64,000 bases of DNA, taken from Lachnospiraceae bacterium UBA4364. GTDB lineage: Bacteria > Bacillota > Clostridia > Lachnospirales > Lachnospiraceae. Below the pieces are notes generated by a model that was not told the origin of the DNA, did no database searches, and saw only the letters and a list, made by a program, of their open reading frames with translations. Of this stretch, positions 15,843 to 24,598 are shown in pieces (positions within the stretch are counted from its first letter, which is position 1; every line of letters begins with the position of its first letter). The stretch spans positions 1-64,000 of the forward strand of contig DGSK01000002.1 of the NCBI GenBank assembly GCA_002393955.1, in the 5' to 3' direction. A program made the position numbers and the translations under genes.

Positions 15843-16508
15843 ATGGGGCAGCTGTTTCCTCCAAAAGACTGCAGCAGTAAAACAAAATACATAAGGAATC
15901 TTCACATTGAGGGACTGATACTGATGGTGGTGCTGATGATCATGCTGTCATCTGCCTTGGTTATCATCGGCAGGGCTTTTTTTGAGATTATTTTTTTCAG
16001 CACGGGATTGTCTGATGAGCTCATGTACAGCAATCAGGTCGAGCTCACGGAAATGATGGAGAATGGAAACATGTATGACATGATCACCTATGAACCTGAG
16101 TTTACACCCTTATATGAGGCGTACTCCTCCGCTGCGAAGATCATGAGCGTGCTGGGGTATTCTTTTGCTTTCATTTCCATGGCAGGGAGCATAGTGCTGC
16201 TTATCCTTATGAAGAATACATGCCGGAGGATCGTGGAGGATCCCACTCCGGCTGAAAATCCGGTCACCGTAAAAAAGACTCCTTACATATGGCTGGGATT
16301 CCTGTTAGGCAGCTTTGGGGGTCAGCTTTTTCTTTATAACAATAAAAAGGCAGCATATTTCCTGTGTATGGGAATAATAGGCCTTATGTTTCCTATATGC
16401 ATACTGTATACAACGGGAATAAGCTTTGCGGATGCCTTCCTGGCCTGCTTTATAGATAAGGATGAAAACGGGGCGGTGACCATAGAGGATTATCCCTATT
16501 GGCTGTAA
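15843..16508 (+). CDS. TM2-like membrane protein
   Basis: 221 residues with two N-terminal membrane helices (~22-50 and ~100-122) and a C-terminal TM2-like pair: KKTPYIWLGFLLGSFGGQLFLYNNKKAAYFLCMGI, then a helix to ~200, ending in a short acidic tail with DKDENGAVTIEDYPYWL. The ATG at 15843 has AAAGGGGTG about 9 nt upstream. It is 17 bp from the next gene and the three small genes 15843-17541 look like one unit. Role unknown. Confidence 0.7.
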   Translation: MGQLFPPKDCSSKTKYIRNLHIEGLILMVVLMIMLSSALVIIGRAFFEIIFFSTGLSDELMYSNQVELTEMMENGNMYDMITYEPEFTPLYEAYSSAAKIMSVLGYSFAFISMAGSIVLLILMKNTCRRIVEDPTPAENPVTVKKTPYIWLGFLLGSFGGQLFLYNNKKAAYFLCMGIIGLMFPICILYTTGISFADAFLACFIDKDENGAVTIEDYPYWL

Positions 16509-16525
16509 GGAGGCTTTAGGAATTT

Positions 16526-16999
16526 ATGTATCTGAAGGAAAAGCTTGTCAAGGTTCTTAAGATAAAAAATGCAGTGCTCGCGGTGTACACGATACTGTCG
16601 CTTATAGTTTCCGTATCATGGGAACTGTATCTGGTGGTCAGGTACTGGGGGGACTGGTTTACCATAGCCCATGCCAGGGCGACACCGGACTTCATATTCT
16701 GGGTGATTGCAGGACCTGTAATACTCCTTATCATTTATATTTCAAAAGAATGGATAGGGGATGCATATTTTTATAACAGTTATTTCGAGGGTGACCTTGA
16801 TGGCTCTGTGACTGATGCTGAGCTTGCTGAAGTCCTGGGCAGGAACCCTCACATGGTAGCGTTTCAGCTCAGGCTTTTCAGGATTCTTTATATGAAGAAT
16901 TACAGGAATGCCGGCGGTAAGACAGAGCTTGCTTCCAAGACATGCACCTGCGAGTGTGTGAACTGCGGTGCCGTTATAGAGAAGAATTTCCCATACTGA
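16526..16999 (+). CDS. Zinc-ribbon membrane protein, probable N-terminal half of a split gene
   Basis: 157 residues: two membrane helices (~18-40, ~55-75), a DAYFYNSYFEGDLDGSVTDAELAEVLGR segment resembling a winged or helical domain, and CTCECVNCGAVIEK at the C-terminus, which looks like the first half of a zinc ribbon interrupted by the stop codon. The stop TGA overlaps the ATG of the next gene (TGATG). As I recall, related Lachnospiraceae proteins continue from this motif into a CxYCG half-ribbon and more membrane helices; that intervening part is absent here, suggesting an internal deletion with frameshift. Confidence 0.65.
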   Translation: MYLKEKLVKVLKIKNAVLAVYTILSLIVSVSWELYLVVRYWGDWFTIAHARATPDFIFWVIAGPVILLIIYISKEWIGDAYFYNSYFEGDLDGSVTDAELAEVLGRNPHMVAFQLRLFRILYMKNYRNAGGKTELASKTCTCECVNCGAVIEKNFPY

Positions 17000-17541
17000 T
17001 GGGACTGTCACTTTTTGTCATAATAATCTCATTTTTTATGGGCACGGATGCCCTGTCTAATCTGAATAATGAGGAATACTACAGGGAAACCCTGCTGGAT
17101 CCGGAAAAACACCTCCAGAGCTTTGAACTCATACGCTATGACCTGATAGAAACCATCATTACCAGTGCGTTTTTGTTTTTCGGCCTTATGCCGCTGCTGG
17201 TAAACCGGATACTGAGGATAAGGCTTGTTATGACCGCAGACCGTAACGCAAAGTTTTTTGCAACCGTAAAGGTACCTTTTGTTGCCGCATCACGCCTTCC
17301 GGCTGATAAGAAAATGACTGCGAAAAGCAGACTTTCCCGGGTAAGACGGGCTATGCGGAAGGGATATTTAAGAAACTGTACTGTAGAGAAGCATAACGGG
17401 GTGATGCAGGTAGCGCTGGCCAAAAAAATAATAAAGGACAGCTGTCCCTCCTGCGGTGCACCCATTACCGGTGCAGCATACAGTGATTATGTCTGCAAGT
17501 ACTGTGACAGAAAGATCATGGGCGTAGTAGTGAAAAAATAG
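16999..17541 (+). CDS. Zinc-ribbon membrane protein, probable C-terminal half of a split gene
   Basis: 180 residues beginning at the ATG that overlaps the preceding stop codon. Two membrane helices (~3-18 and ~50-72), a basic region (KSRLSRVRRAMRKGYLRN) and a C-terminal zinc ribbon CPSCGAPI ... CKYCDRKI. There is no independent Shine-Dalgarno of note, so translation would depend on coupling with the upstream frame. Either two coupled proteins or a split single protein; the incomplete ribbon at the end of the upstream frame favours the latter. Confidence 0.65.
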   Translation: MGLSLFVIIISFFMGTDALSNLNNEEYYRETLLDPEKHLQSFELIRYDLIETIITSAFLFFGLMPLLVNRILRIRLVMTADRNAKFFATVKVPFVAASRLPADKKMTAKSRLSRVRRAMRKGYLRNCTVEKHNGVMQVALAKKIIKDSCPSCGAPITGAAYSDYVCKYCDRKIMGVVVKK

Positions 17542-17555
17542 AAAAGCACAAGGTC

Positions 17556-18851
17556 TCATTCAGCGCAGGTTTTCTTTATTTCTTCGTATATAATATCTGC
17601 ACATTCGTCCGCGCTCATACGGCCGAAGATGAATTCATCAGCGTTTTGTTTGAAAATTTCTATTACGTCTTCTTTTTCCATATTTGCAACTATGATGTTC
17701 ATTTCGCTGCTATGCGCCATTATGTCTTCTGTTGCGGCATATTCATTGGTGTCCTTAAGCCCCTCTGCATCAAGCACTTCGACAGCCTTGCTGCTTGCGG
17801 GAATACCCTTTTCGACACCCTGCAGCTTTATCATATAAGGATCATTCAGCAGGTAGTTGAGCAGTGCTGCTGCTTCAGCCGGATGTTTGACGTCTTTGCT
17901 TATGGCCCACATGGTGGCGGGTTTTATGTACCAGCCTGTCCTTTTTGCGTCAGGAAGCATAGGGTAGAGGCATCTGGTAACTCTTACGCCGTTTTCCTCC
18001 AATGCGTCACAGTATTCCGGAGTGTCGCTTATCCAACACATGGTTCCGACTATTTCACCATTCATATAGTCTGCTCTTTCAAAGCTGTCAACGGGGCAGA
18101 GCACATGGTCTTCCAGCAGCTTCCCATAAAAGACTAACAGCTCGGAGATCTCGTCAGGAGTGGCATTAAAGCTTCCGTCGGAATCAAACATTGCTTTACC
18201 GGTACTCTGTTCGTAATAAGCTATAAGCAGCAGGAATGTCTGCTTTTTGCCCATTCCCAGGAGATAGCGGTCGTCTTTTTTCAGTTTTTTCCCGGCATCG
18301 AACATTTCATTCCAGGACATTGGCGCACTTAGATCATAGTCGTCAAGCACATCCTGATTGTAGTAGAAAACATGGGAGTTCATGGCTATAGGGAGTGCGT
18401 TAAGATGACCGTTTCTTGTGCCGTACGCTTTCTGCTCCTCGGTAAATGTATTCAGGTCGATATAGTCCGCCAGCTCATTCAGGTCATAGAAACCTGTGCC
18501 GTCTGCGGAATATTCATCAAGCCATGCATAATTTATCTGCATGACATCTGCTTCACTTTCTGAAAGCATCCATACCTTTGTTTTCTTTTCGTAACCGGTC
18601 CACTCACCATAGCGGTAGTTAACGATTATATCGGGATTGATGTCAGTGAAATGGTTTACTCCGTCCATGGTATACTCATGCCTTGGATCATTGCCCCACC
18701 AGGAAAGAAGGAGAATCTTCTCGTGTCTGTCGGAAATACTGTCTGCCAGTGAGATCCTGCCGTTTTCACGCTGCAGCATGATCGCAGCACTGACTCCCAG
18801 CATAAAAATGAGAATCACCATCAGTATATGCTCGCGTTCAAGATTGCGCAT
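17556..18851 (-). CDS. Membrane-anchored extracellular solute-binding protein
   Basis: 431 residues of the family 1 (sugar-type) solute-binding fold: ILLLSWWGNDPRHEYTMDGVNHFTDINPDI opening, YYNQDVLDDY, MSWNEMFDAGKKL and a WAISKDVKHPAEAAALLNYLLND region. The N-terminus is one hydrophobic helix without lipobox cysteine, so it is probably an uncleaved anchor. Start at the ATG complementary to 18849-18851 with AAGGAG upstream; the longer frame to 18962 would run far into the preceding gene. The gene overlaps the end of the diguanylate cyclase gene by 14 nt and no permease gene is near, which suggests a sensory partner instead of a transporter component. Confidence 0.82.
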   Translation of the reverse strand: MRNLEREHILMVILIFMLGVSAAIMLQRENGRISLADSISDRHEKILLLSWWGNDPRHEYTMDGVNHFTDINPDIIVNYRYGEWTGYEKKTKVWMLSESEADVMQINYAWLDEYSADGTGFYDLNELADYIDLNTFTEEQKAYGTRNGHLNALPIAMNSHVFYYNQDVLDDYDLSAPMSWNEMFDAGKKLKKDDRYLLGMGKKQTFLLLIAYYEQSTGKAMFDSDGSFNATPDEISELLVFYGKLLEDHVLCPVDSFERADYMNGEIVGTMCWISDTPEYCDALEENGVRVTRCLYPMLPDAKRTGWYIKPATMWAISKDVKHPAEAAALLNYLLNDPYMIKLQGVEKGIPASSKAVEVLDAEGLKDTNEYAATEDIMAHSSEMNIIVANMEKEDVIEIFKQNADEFIFGRMSADECADIIYEEIKKTCAE

Positions 18852-20844
18852 TATCCGCTCCTTCCTCGTACAGTGTGTAGCGGTTTTTCCCGTTTTCTTT
18901 AGAATGGTACAGGGCTTTATCTGCTTTTTCATACATTGTGCTGAAAGCCGGTGCTGCAGCACTGCTCAGGTAAGCGCCCATACTGACAGAAATATTGCAG
19001 TCTGACTTTTCTTCTTTAAACTCGTCGTTGAAGCCTGCCATGATCCTGTCAAGACCTGCTGTTACTGCCTGACGGAAACTGTCAACGTCAGCCGTCTGTA
19101 CATCGTCCGACTCCATATAGATCGCAAACTCATCTCCCCCCAGGCGTCCGATCAGGGTTTCACTGTCATAAAGACTTCTTATCAGTTTGCCGAAACGGAT
19201 TATTACCTGGTCGCCGTAGCTGTGACCGTTTTTATCGTTTATCAGTTTGAAATTATCCATATCTATCATTATAAATGCACGATGGATGCCGGGAGCGCCG
19301 CTTTCGAGTTTTTTTTCGACAGTCTCCTGGAAAGTGGTTTTGTTCATTGTACCGGATAGCCTGTCTACTTCTGCTTTGTACTGCAGCGTCATAACAAGAT
19401 CGTTCATAGGAAGCGAAACCCGCCTTATGATAAGAAGGCCGGCGAGTACAAATATCAGAGCCATAAGGGTTGATATTCTCATGGTGAAGGATTTAAGTTC
19501 TTCTGTTTCTTTTACGATTATGGAGGTGGGAACCGTGCAGATTACCCGCCAGCCGTTTGAGCATACGTTTGTATTTATCAGGTAATCATCTCCGATGATC
19601 ATGCTGGAGTCTCCGGATTCAGTTGCAGATCCGGTCGAGGCTGCGATTATTTCTGCAGGAAGTGTTGTTCCGGATTCTTCCTGATTTGAGGAGTAGATGA
19701 TAGTGTCATGCTCATCTACCAGCCTTATGTCCATTCCGTCTATCTGTCTGGGATAAACGAAAACGGAAGACAGTTCGTTTGTATATACCGAAGATATGAG
19801 TATCGCATTGGGGTTAAGCCTTTTTATGTAATAAAACCTGTCGTTGCTGCCGTTAATTCCGAAGAGCCATGCACCCTTATGGTTATCACGGATATAGTCT
19901 GAAAAAGAATCATAGAGGCTGCTGTTTTCAAAATAATGCTGTGTCCCATGGGATATCCAGCCTACTTTGTGGTCATTCGCATAGATTATGCCGAAATCGT
20001 TGTAGTTATTCATAAGGCCGATATCAACGATCCTGTCGGTGATGATCTCCTCCGTTTTTACCTTGTCATATTCGCTTATTTTTGCGTCTGTTGCATCATA
20101 GCAGTAGTAGATCTCATCTGAGAAAAGAAGGGTGGGGGTGGTCTCCATGCGATCAAGGTAGGCGTCTATATTTAATTCTATCTGCCTGCTGTTGATGGCA
20201 ACCAGTTCAGAAACTTTATTCTGCAGTGCGGTTTTTGACCTGTCTACTACCACCAGGTCAACAACGATCGTTACACCGACTATTACGACTGCGAATACAA
20301 GGAGCAGTTCCATGCGAAAATTCCTGATCTTATTTCCGGCGCCGGATCCATTGGCAATTGTTGCAAAATGTTCGGTGACCATAGGGTAGACTATTACGGA
20401 AAAAATATAGGATATTATGTTCATTGGAATGATAAGGGGCAGCCAGCTTGAAGCCCACATTACAAGCAGCGGGGGAAACGGGGCAGGATCCAGCCTCGTG
20501 TATGCGATGGCGATGTTTATGAAGCTTACTACCGCACTTACTATCAGGGCGTTTCCTATCGCAAGAGGGATTGAATATACGAGATTGTATTCCAGGGACG
20601 GATTCTTAAGCTTTAGTTTTCTCGTCAGGATATCGCTCAGTTTCCCCAATGGAATAAAAAGCGCAACACATACGCCTGTTATTATGGACTCTGTGACATT
20701 AAGGAGACAGAAGATAATGAAAGGCGGTGTATTGGCATTTGGATTTAAGCATACAATGATAGTAGATACCATGCCCATTGCTATGGACATGATGACAGAT
20801 ACTATTACTTCGACAAGACGTTTGTTTTTATTGTTAGGATTCAT
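18838..20844 (-). CDS. Membrane diguanylate cyclase with Cache-like sensor
   Basis: 668 residues. Residues 1-~150 carry about four membrane helices; another helix near ~180-200 leads into an extracytoplasmic sensor (~205-440) of double-Cache type, then a helix (~450-475) and a GGDEF domain. The active-site motif RLGGDEFAIY (~566-575) is intact with the usual DMDNFKLINDKNGH substrate loop, so c-di-GMP synthesis is expected. The product-inhibition I-site (RxxD five residues before GGDEF) is replaced by DSET. It is translated first in a two-gene unit with the solute-binding protein, whose start codon lies within its 3' end. Confidence 0.88.
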   Translation of the reverse strand: MNPNNKNKRLVEVIVSVIMSIAMGMVSTIIVCLNPNANTPPFIIFCLLNVTESIITGVCVALFIPLGKLSDILTRKLKLKNPSLEYNLVYSIPLAIGNALIVSAVVSFINIAIAYTRLDPAPFPPLLVMWASSWLPLIIPMNIISYIFSVIVYPMVTEHFATIANGSGAGNKIRNFRMELLLVFAVVIVGVTIVVDLVVVDRSKTALQNKVSELVAINSRQIELNIDAYLDRMETTPTLLFSDEIYYCYDATDAKISEYDKVKTEEIITDRIVDIGLMNNYNDFGIIYANDHKVGWISHGTQHYFENSSLYDSFSDYIRDNHKGAWLFGINGSNDRFYYIKRLNPNAILISSVYTNELSSVFVYPRQIDGMDIRLVDEHDTIIYSSNQEESGTTLPAEIIAASTGSATESGDSSMIIGDDYLINTNVCSNGWRVICTVPTSIIVKETEELKSFTMRISTLMALIFVLAGLLIIRRVSLPMNDLVMTLQYKAEVDRLSGTMNKTTFQETVEKKLESGAPGIHRAFIMIDMDNFKLINDKNGHSYGDQVIIRFGKLIRSLYDSETLIGRLGGDEFAIYMESDDVQTADVDSFRQAVTAGLDRIMAGFNDEFKEEKSDCNISVSMGAYLSSAAAPAFSTMYEKADKALYHSKENGKNRYTLYEEGADNAQS

Positions 20845-21068
20845 CTATATATGCTGATATACTGTCGGAAAAATGGTCAGCCATTGCTGATTCCGGCAGA
20901 TAACCCCCATAATCAACTGATCATATTATATCTTAAAAGACAGGCAGTAACAACCGAGTTTTGACAGGGAGGATAATAAAAATTCGGGATTTGTATATGA
21001 ACAGTATGAGATAAAATGGTAAAATAGATATTGGCATCGGTCAAAGCGGCTACAGGGAGAATATAAGA

Positions 21069-21902
21069 ATGTTTAAGATAGGTGAAATACAGAAGTTAAG
21101 AGTGGTAAAAAAAGTTGATTTCGGGGTGTATCTGTCAGACCGTACGGATGACGAACGCATTCTTCTGCCCGGACGGCAGGTTCCCGAAGGACTGGGGATA
21201 AATGATGAGATAGAGGTTTTTGTCTACAGGGATTCTGATGACAGACCCATAGCTACAGTAAACAGACCGAAACTGACTCTGGGAGGGATCGGACTCCTGG
21301 AGGTTGTCTCTGTTACGAAGATAGGTGCTTTTCTGGACTGGGGTCTGGAAAGGGATCTTTTTCTGCCTTACGCGCAGCAGACCAGACGGCTTCAGGCCGG
21401 AGATCTGGTACTGGTGAGCCTCTACACCGACAAAAGCGAAAGGCTTGCAGCTACAATGAAGGTCTATAGGCTGCTGGACAGGGAGTCGCCCTATCATACA
21501 GGTGATATGGTTACGGGTACTCCGTACGAGATAAATGACAGGCTGGGGGTGTTCGTGGCTGTTGATAACAGGTATTCCGCGATCATTCCGAGGAATGAGC
21601 TTTTCGGTGAGGATATAAAGCTGGGACATCCCATTAGCCTTCGCGTTACAAAAGTCAGGGATGACGGGCAGCTTAATTTATGTATCAGGCAGAAGGCTTA
21701 TCTCCAGATGGAACCGGACATGGAGAAGATAATTAAGCTTATAGAGGAAAACGGAGGCGTACTTCCTTTTGGCGAAAAGTCTGACCCGGAGACGATAAAG
21801 CGCTATACGGGAATGAGCAAGAATGAATTCAAAAGAGCCGTAGGGCATTTATACAAAGAACGTAAAGTGAAGATAGAAGATGGAAAGATAACTGCTGTAT
21901 GA
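21069..21902 (+). CDS. cvfB: S1-domain RNA-binding protein CvfB
   Basis: 277 residues matching the CvfB/YitL family: tandem S1-like beta-barrels (KIGEIQKLRVVKKVDFGVYL, LEVVSVTKIGAFLDWGLERDLFLPY, VTGTPYEINDRLGVFVAV, LRVTKVRDDGQLNLCIRQ) and a C-terminal winged helix (PETIKRYTGMSKNEFKRAVGHLYKERKVKI). It binds RNA and influences virulence-factor or general gene expression in Gram-positives. AGGGAGAA precedes the ATG. The stop codon is 4 nt from the stop of the convergent zinc-ribbon gene. Confidence 0.9.
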   Translation: MFKIGEIQKLRVVKKVDFGVYLSDRTDDERILLPGRQVPEGLGINDEIEVFVYRDSDDRPIATVNRPKLTLGGIGLLEVVSVTKIGAFLDWGLERDLFLPYAQQTRRLQAGDLVLVSLYTDKSERLAATMKVYRLLDRESPYHTGDMVTGTPYEINDRLGVFVAVDNRYSAIIPRNELFGEDIKLGHPISLRVTKVRDDGQLNLCIRQKAYLQMEPDMEKIIKLIEENGGVLPFGEKSDPETIKRYTGMSKNEFKRAVGHLYKERKVKIEDGKITAV

Positions 21903-21906
21903 CAGC

Positions 21907-22308
21907 CTATTTTTCTCTGCGGAACCGCATCTTTCCGCTTGTGCCCTTTTTGCCGGGGGAGGTTTTGTCGGCTGCGGCACAGTTAGCGCAGAGAAGCCCG
22001 TTTGCAATCTTGCTGCCACAGATCCGGCAGGTGCCGCTTTTCTTTTCGCTGCGCACCATGAGACGCTGTTCTTTGAGATATCTTGCTACCATTTCCTTGC
22101 TGACCCCTGTGGCGGCAACAATCTCTTCCTTGGAAGTGGGGCCGTTTTCGGCCAGGTACATTTTTATCTTTCCAAAGTCGTCATACTCGGTGGCACCGCA
22201 GCTGTCACACACGTATACACCGGAACTCTGATATTTAAGCGGTCCGCCGCAAGCATTGCAAATGACTTTTCTGTTATGCTGCAGCAGTCTTTCATATTCG
22301 CCGGACAT
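21907..22308 (-). CDS. Zinc-ribbon and helix-turn-helix protein
   Basis: 133 residues. N-terminal zinc ribbon CNACGGPLKY ... CDSCG, a central winged-helix-like segment (IKMYLAENGPTSKEEIVAATGVSKEMVARYLKEQRL) and a second ribbon CRICGSKI ... CANC, then a basic tail. The start is the ATG complementary to 22306-22308 with GGGAGG 6 nt upstream. It is of the kind annotated as a flagellar-operon-associated or YvyF-like regulator; I am not certain of the family. The neighbouring motility gene supports a link to flagella. Confidence 0.7.
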   Translation of the reverse strand: MSGEYERLLQHNRKVICNACGGPLKYQSSGVYVCDSCGATEYDDFGKIKMYLAENGPTSKEEIVAATGVSKEMVARYLKEQRLMVRSEKKSGTCRICGSKIANGLLCANCAAADKTSPGKKGTSGKMRFRREK

Positions 22309-22406
22309 GATGATCCTCCCGTAATTTAACATGAAACAAAACAAAAAAGCATAGCCTAATACGGCGATGATTTCTTAATTTTCATATAATGTATGAAGAA
22401 AATGTA

Positions 22407-22607
22407 TTAAACCGACATGTCAAAATTTCCGCCTACTGCGGGATTAACTGACTGCTCCATCATCATTCTGGTAATGCCGGCACCCTGGATCTCATTCTGC
22501 TCCATGGTATTTTTGAGCATCGCAACACCGACCTGGTTCATTACGCCAGCCTGAGCTAAGCTGGATGTAGCATCCATTATAACACCCTGAATTCCGCCAA
22601 CTTCCAT
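22407..22607 (-). CDS. YjfB family putative motility protein
   Basis: 66 residues, a short amphipathic alpha-helical protein of the YjfB family: MEVGGIQGVIMD ... AQAGVMNQVGVAMLKNTMEQNEIQGAGITRMM ... PAVGGNFD. Members are found in flagellated Firmicutes and are annotated as putative motility proteins without a known mechanism. AAGGAGG sits 8 nt before the ATG. It has its own sigma-A-like promoter (22638-22666, complementary strand). Confidence 0.88.
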   Translation of the reverse strand: MEVGGIQGVIMDATSSLAQAGVMNQVGVAMLKNTMEQNEIQGAGITRMMMEQSVNPAVGGNFDMSV

Positions 22608-22637
22608 AGCACCAACCTCCTTAATGTAATTAGATAT

Positions 22638-22666
22638 ATTTTATCAGCAGGGAGTGTGAAAGTCAA
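22638..22666 (-). promoter_or_regulatory. Sigma-A type promoter of the YjfB gene
   Basis: On the minus strand, TTGACT and TAAAAT are separated by 17 nt, about 30 nt before the start codon. A sigma-28-like GCTGATAA overlaps the same segment, but no TAAA is found at the right distance. Confidence 0.6.
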
Positions 22667-22741
22667 TCTGTGTGTGTTTGTTTGTAATAAGCATTGTATC
22701 TGATATAATACAAGGAATTCTTAAACTTTAAGGAGAGAACC

Positions 22742-23332
22742 GTGAGCAGTATAGAGATCGACGGAATGATGATAGAGGATCTGCCGCTTAAGGATGCGGT
22801 GGATATGACCAGGAATCTGTTGGAAAGACCAGGACTTGATCTGGTGATATGTACAACAGAGGCTTCTTTTTTCAGAACCGATATCAGTGAAGAAAAAAAG
22901 AACTGGCTGGAGTCGGCAAGCCTTAATGTTTTTGATGTGGCAGGCAATGATAAGGGAAGTTTTTTCGGTGTTTTCAGGCAGCATAACCGGAATATGAAGG
23001 CAGAGGATTATCTGGCATTCCTGTTAGGCTATCTTCAGGGAACCGGCAAGAATGTTACGCTGGTCACGGAAGATACGGAGAAGGCTGACCGGATCAAAAG
23101 GAATGTCATGCGCGAATATGAGGATATTGATATAGTGGTATGCGCTTTGTCAGAGTATAGAACGGGAGACACTCTGTACAATGCCCTGAACGGATCGGAG
23201 CCGGAGGCTGTGATCTCGGTGCTTCCATGGCGGCTGCAGGCTGGCATATTAATGGAAGCGAGGAATATTCTCATTGCATCGCTGTGGATAGCTCTTCCGG
23301 AGGAATCATTCAGAGATAAAAGACTTGTATAA
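22742..23332 (+). CDS. Short WecG/TagA/CpsF-like protein
   Basis: 196 residues that follow the WecG/TagA glycosyltransferase pattern at low similarity: IEIDGMMIEDLPLKDAVD opening, VICTTEASFF in place of the VTPNxEH motif, LESASLNVFDVAGND in place of the SADLVxPDGxG motif, NVTLVTEDTEKADRIKRN and a C-terminal LLGVG-like ISVLPWRLQAGILMEARN. It is about 50 residues shorter than the usual enzyme and lacks the PDG catalytic context, so it may be inactive or altered. GTG start with AAGGAGAG 6 nt upstream. Alternative: an unrelated Rossmann-fold protein. Confidence 0.55.
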   Translation: MSSIEIDGMMIEDLPLKDAVDMTRNLLERPGLDLVICTTEASFFRTDISEEKKNWLESASLNVFDVAGNDKGSFFGVFRQHNRNMKAEDYLAFLLGYLQGTGKNVTLVTEDTEKADRIKRNVMREYEDIDIVVCALSEYRTGDTLYNALNGSEPEAVISVLPWRLQAGILMEARNILIASLWIALPEESFRDKRLV

Positions 23333-23488
23333 ATTTTATAAATTCAGTTTACAAAACTATGGATTTTTTTAGCTAAATAGATTAAAATGACTTTGGCATT
23401 ATGGCTAAACTATAAAATATTGGTGATAAGTAATTGTCGGTTTTGCATAAGGATTCATGCATGAGACTGCATAAGGAGATACGGGGTT

Positions 23489-24586
23489 ATGATTTCAAAC
23501 CAGATTTTACAGAACACAATAGACGGTATTAACGCAATATCAAGAGCTGAACTCTGCGTTACCGATACCGACGGTAAAGTGGTGGTGGCAACCTATGCCG
23601 AGGCAAGGGATTTTTCGGCTGCAGTAAGGGAGTTTGTCAAGTCGCCTGCCGATGGCCAGGAGATGCAGGGGTGTCATTTTTTCAAGATATCTGACGAACA
23701 GCAGCTGGAGTATATTCTGATCGTAGGCGGAAACAGCGAGAATGCGTATCTTGTAGGTAAGATGGCTGCTTTTCAGTTAAAAGGACTGCTGGTGGCGTAC
23801 AAGGAGCGTTTCGACAAGGATAATTTCATAAAGAACCTGCTCTTGGATAACCTGCTTCTCGTGGATGTTTACAGCCGGGCAAAGAAGCTTCACCTGCAGA
23901 TCAATCTAAAGCGTGTAGTGCTTATCGCAGAGACCGGCTCCAACAGGGATGCGAATGCGGTAGAACTGGTTAAGGACTGTCTTGGCCTTACCGGCTCCAA
24001 GAAGATTGTCACAGCCGTAGATGAGAATAATGTGATAATCGTAATAGAGCTTCCGGATGACCAGGCTCAGATACTGGCTGAAGTGGAGAAGACTTCTGCG
24101 CTTATAATCGAGCACCTGGAGAAAAGCGGTATAGAGGATGTAAGGATAGCCTGCGGAACTGTCGTGGAAGAGATCAAGGATGTGAGCCGTTCATATAAGG
24201 AGGCGAAGGTTGCACTCGATGTGGGCAAGATATTCCTTGACGGCAAGAAGATAGTTTATTATGAGGAGCTGGGAATAGGAAGACTGATCTATCAGCTTCC
24301 CATGCCGTTATGTCAGATGTTTATTGAAGAAATCTTCGGCGACAAGAATCCTGAGGATTTTGATATGGAGACTATCACTACCATCAACAAGTTCTTTGAA
24401 AACAGTCTTAATGTTTCGGAAACATCCAGGCAGCTGTTCATACACAGAAATACTCTGGTTTACAGGCTTGATAAGCTGCAGAAGAGCACTAACCTGGATC
24501 TCAGGGTGTTTGAGGATGCGATCACTTTCAAGATTGCGCTGATGGTGGTCAAGTATATGAAGTATATGGAAAGCAAGGAATTCTAA
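23489..24586 (+). CDS. CdaR/PucR-type transcriptional regulator
   Basis: 365 residues. N-terminal sugar-diacid-recognition-like domain (MISNQILQNTIDGINAISRA, ~1-135), a middle GGDEF-like PucR domain without catalytic motif, and a C-terminal PucR helix-turn-helix (ETSRQLFIHRNTLVYRLDKLQKSTNLDLRVFEDAITF). The C-terminal sequence is strongly diagnostic. Members act on carbohydrate or purine catabolic genes in response to a small ligand; the ligand here is unknown. It is followed 12 bp later by ftsE; co-transcription with the division genes is possible. Confidence 0.85.
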   Translation: MISNQILQNTIDGINAISRAELCVTDTDGKVVVATYAEARDFSAAVREFVKSPADGQEMQGCHFFKISDEQQLEYILIVGGNSENAYLVGKMAAFQLKGLLVAYKERFDKDNFIKNLLLDNLLLVDVYSRAKKLHLQINLKRVVLIAETGSNRDANAVELVKDCLGLTGSKKIVTAVDENNVIIVIELPDDQAQILAEVEKTSALIIEHLEKSGIEDVRIACGTVVEEIKDVSRSYKEAKVALDVGKIFLDGKKIVYYEELGIGRLIYQLPMPLCQMFIEEIFGDKNPEDFDMETITTINKFFENSLNVSETSRQLFIHRNTLVYRLDKLQKSTNLDLRVFEDAITFKIALMVVKYMKYMESKEF

Positions 24587-24598
24587 AGGGGACGGATT

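Noticed and set aside
22620..22670. Sigma-28 promoter for the YjfB motility gene
   Set aside because: GCTGATAA is present but no TAAA at 15 nt; a sigma-A promoter with 17-nt spacing fits better.
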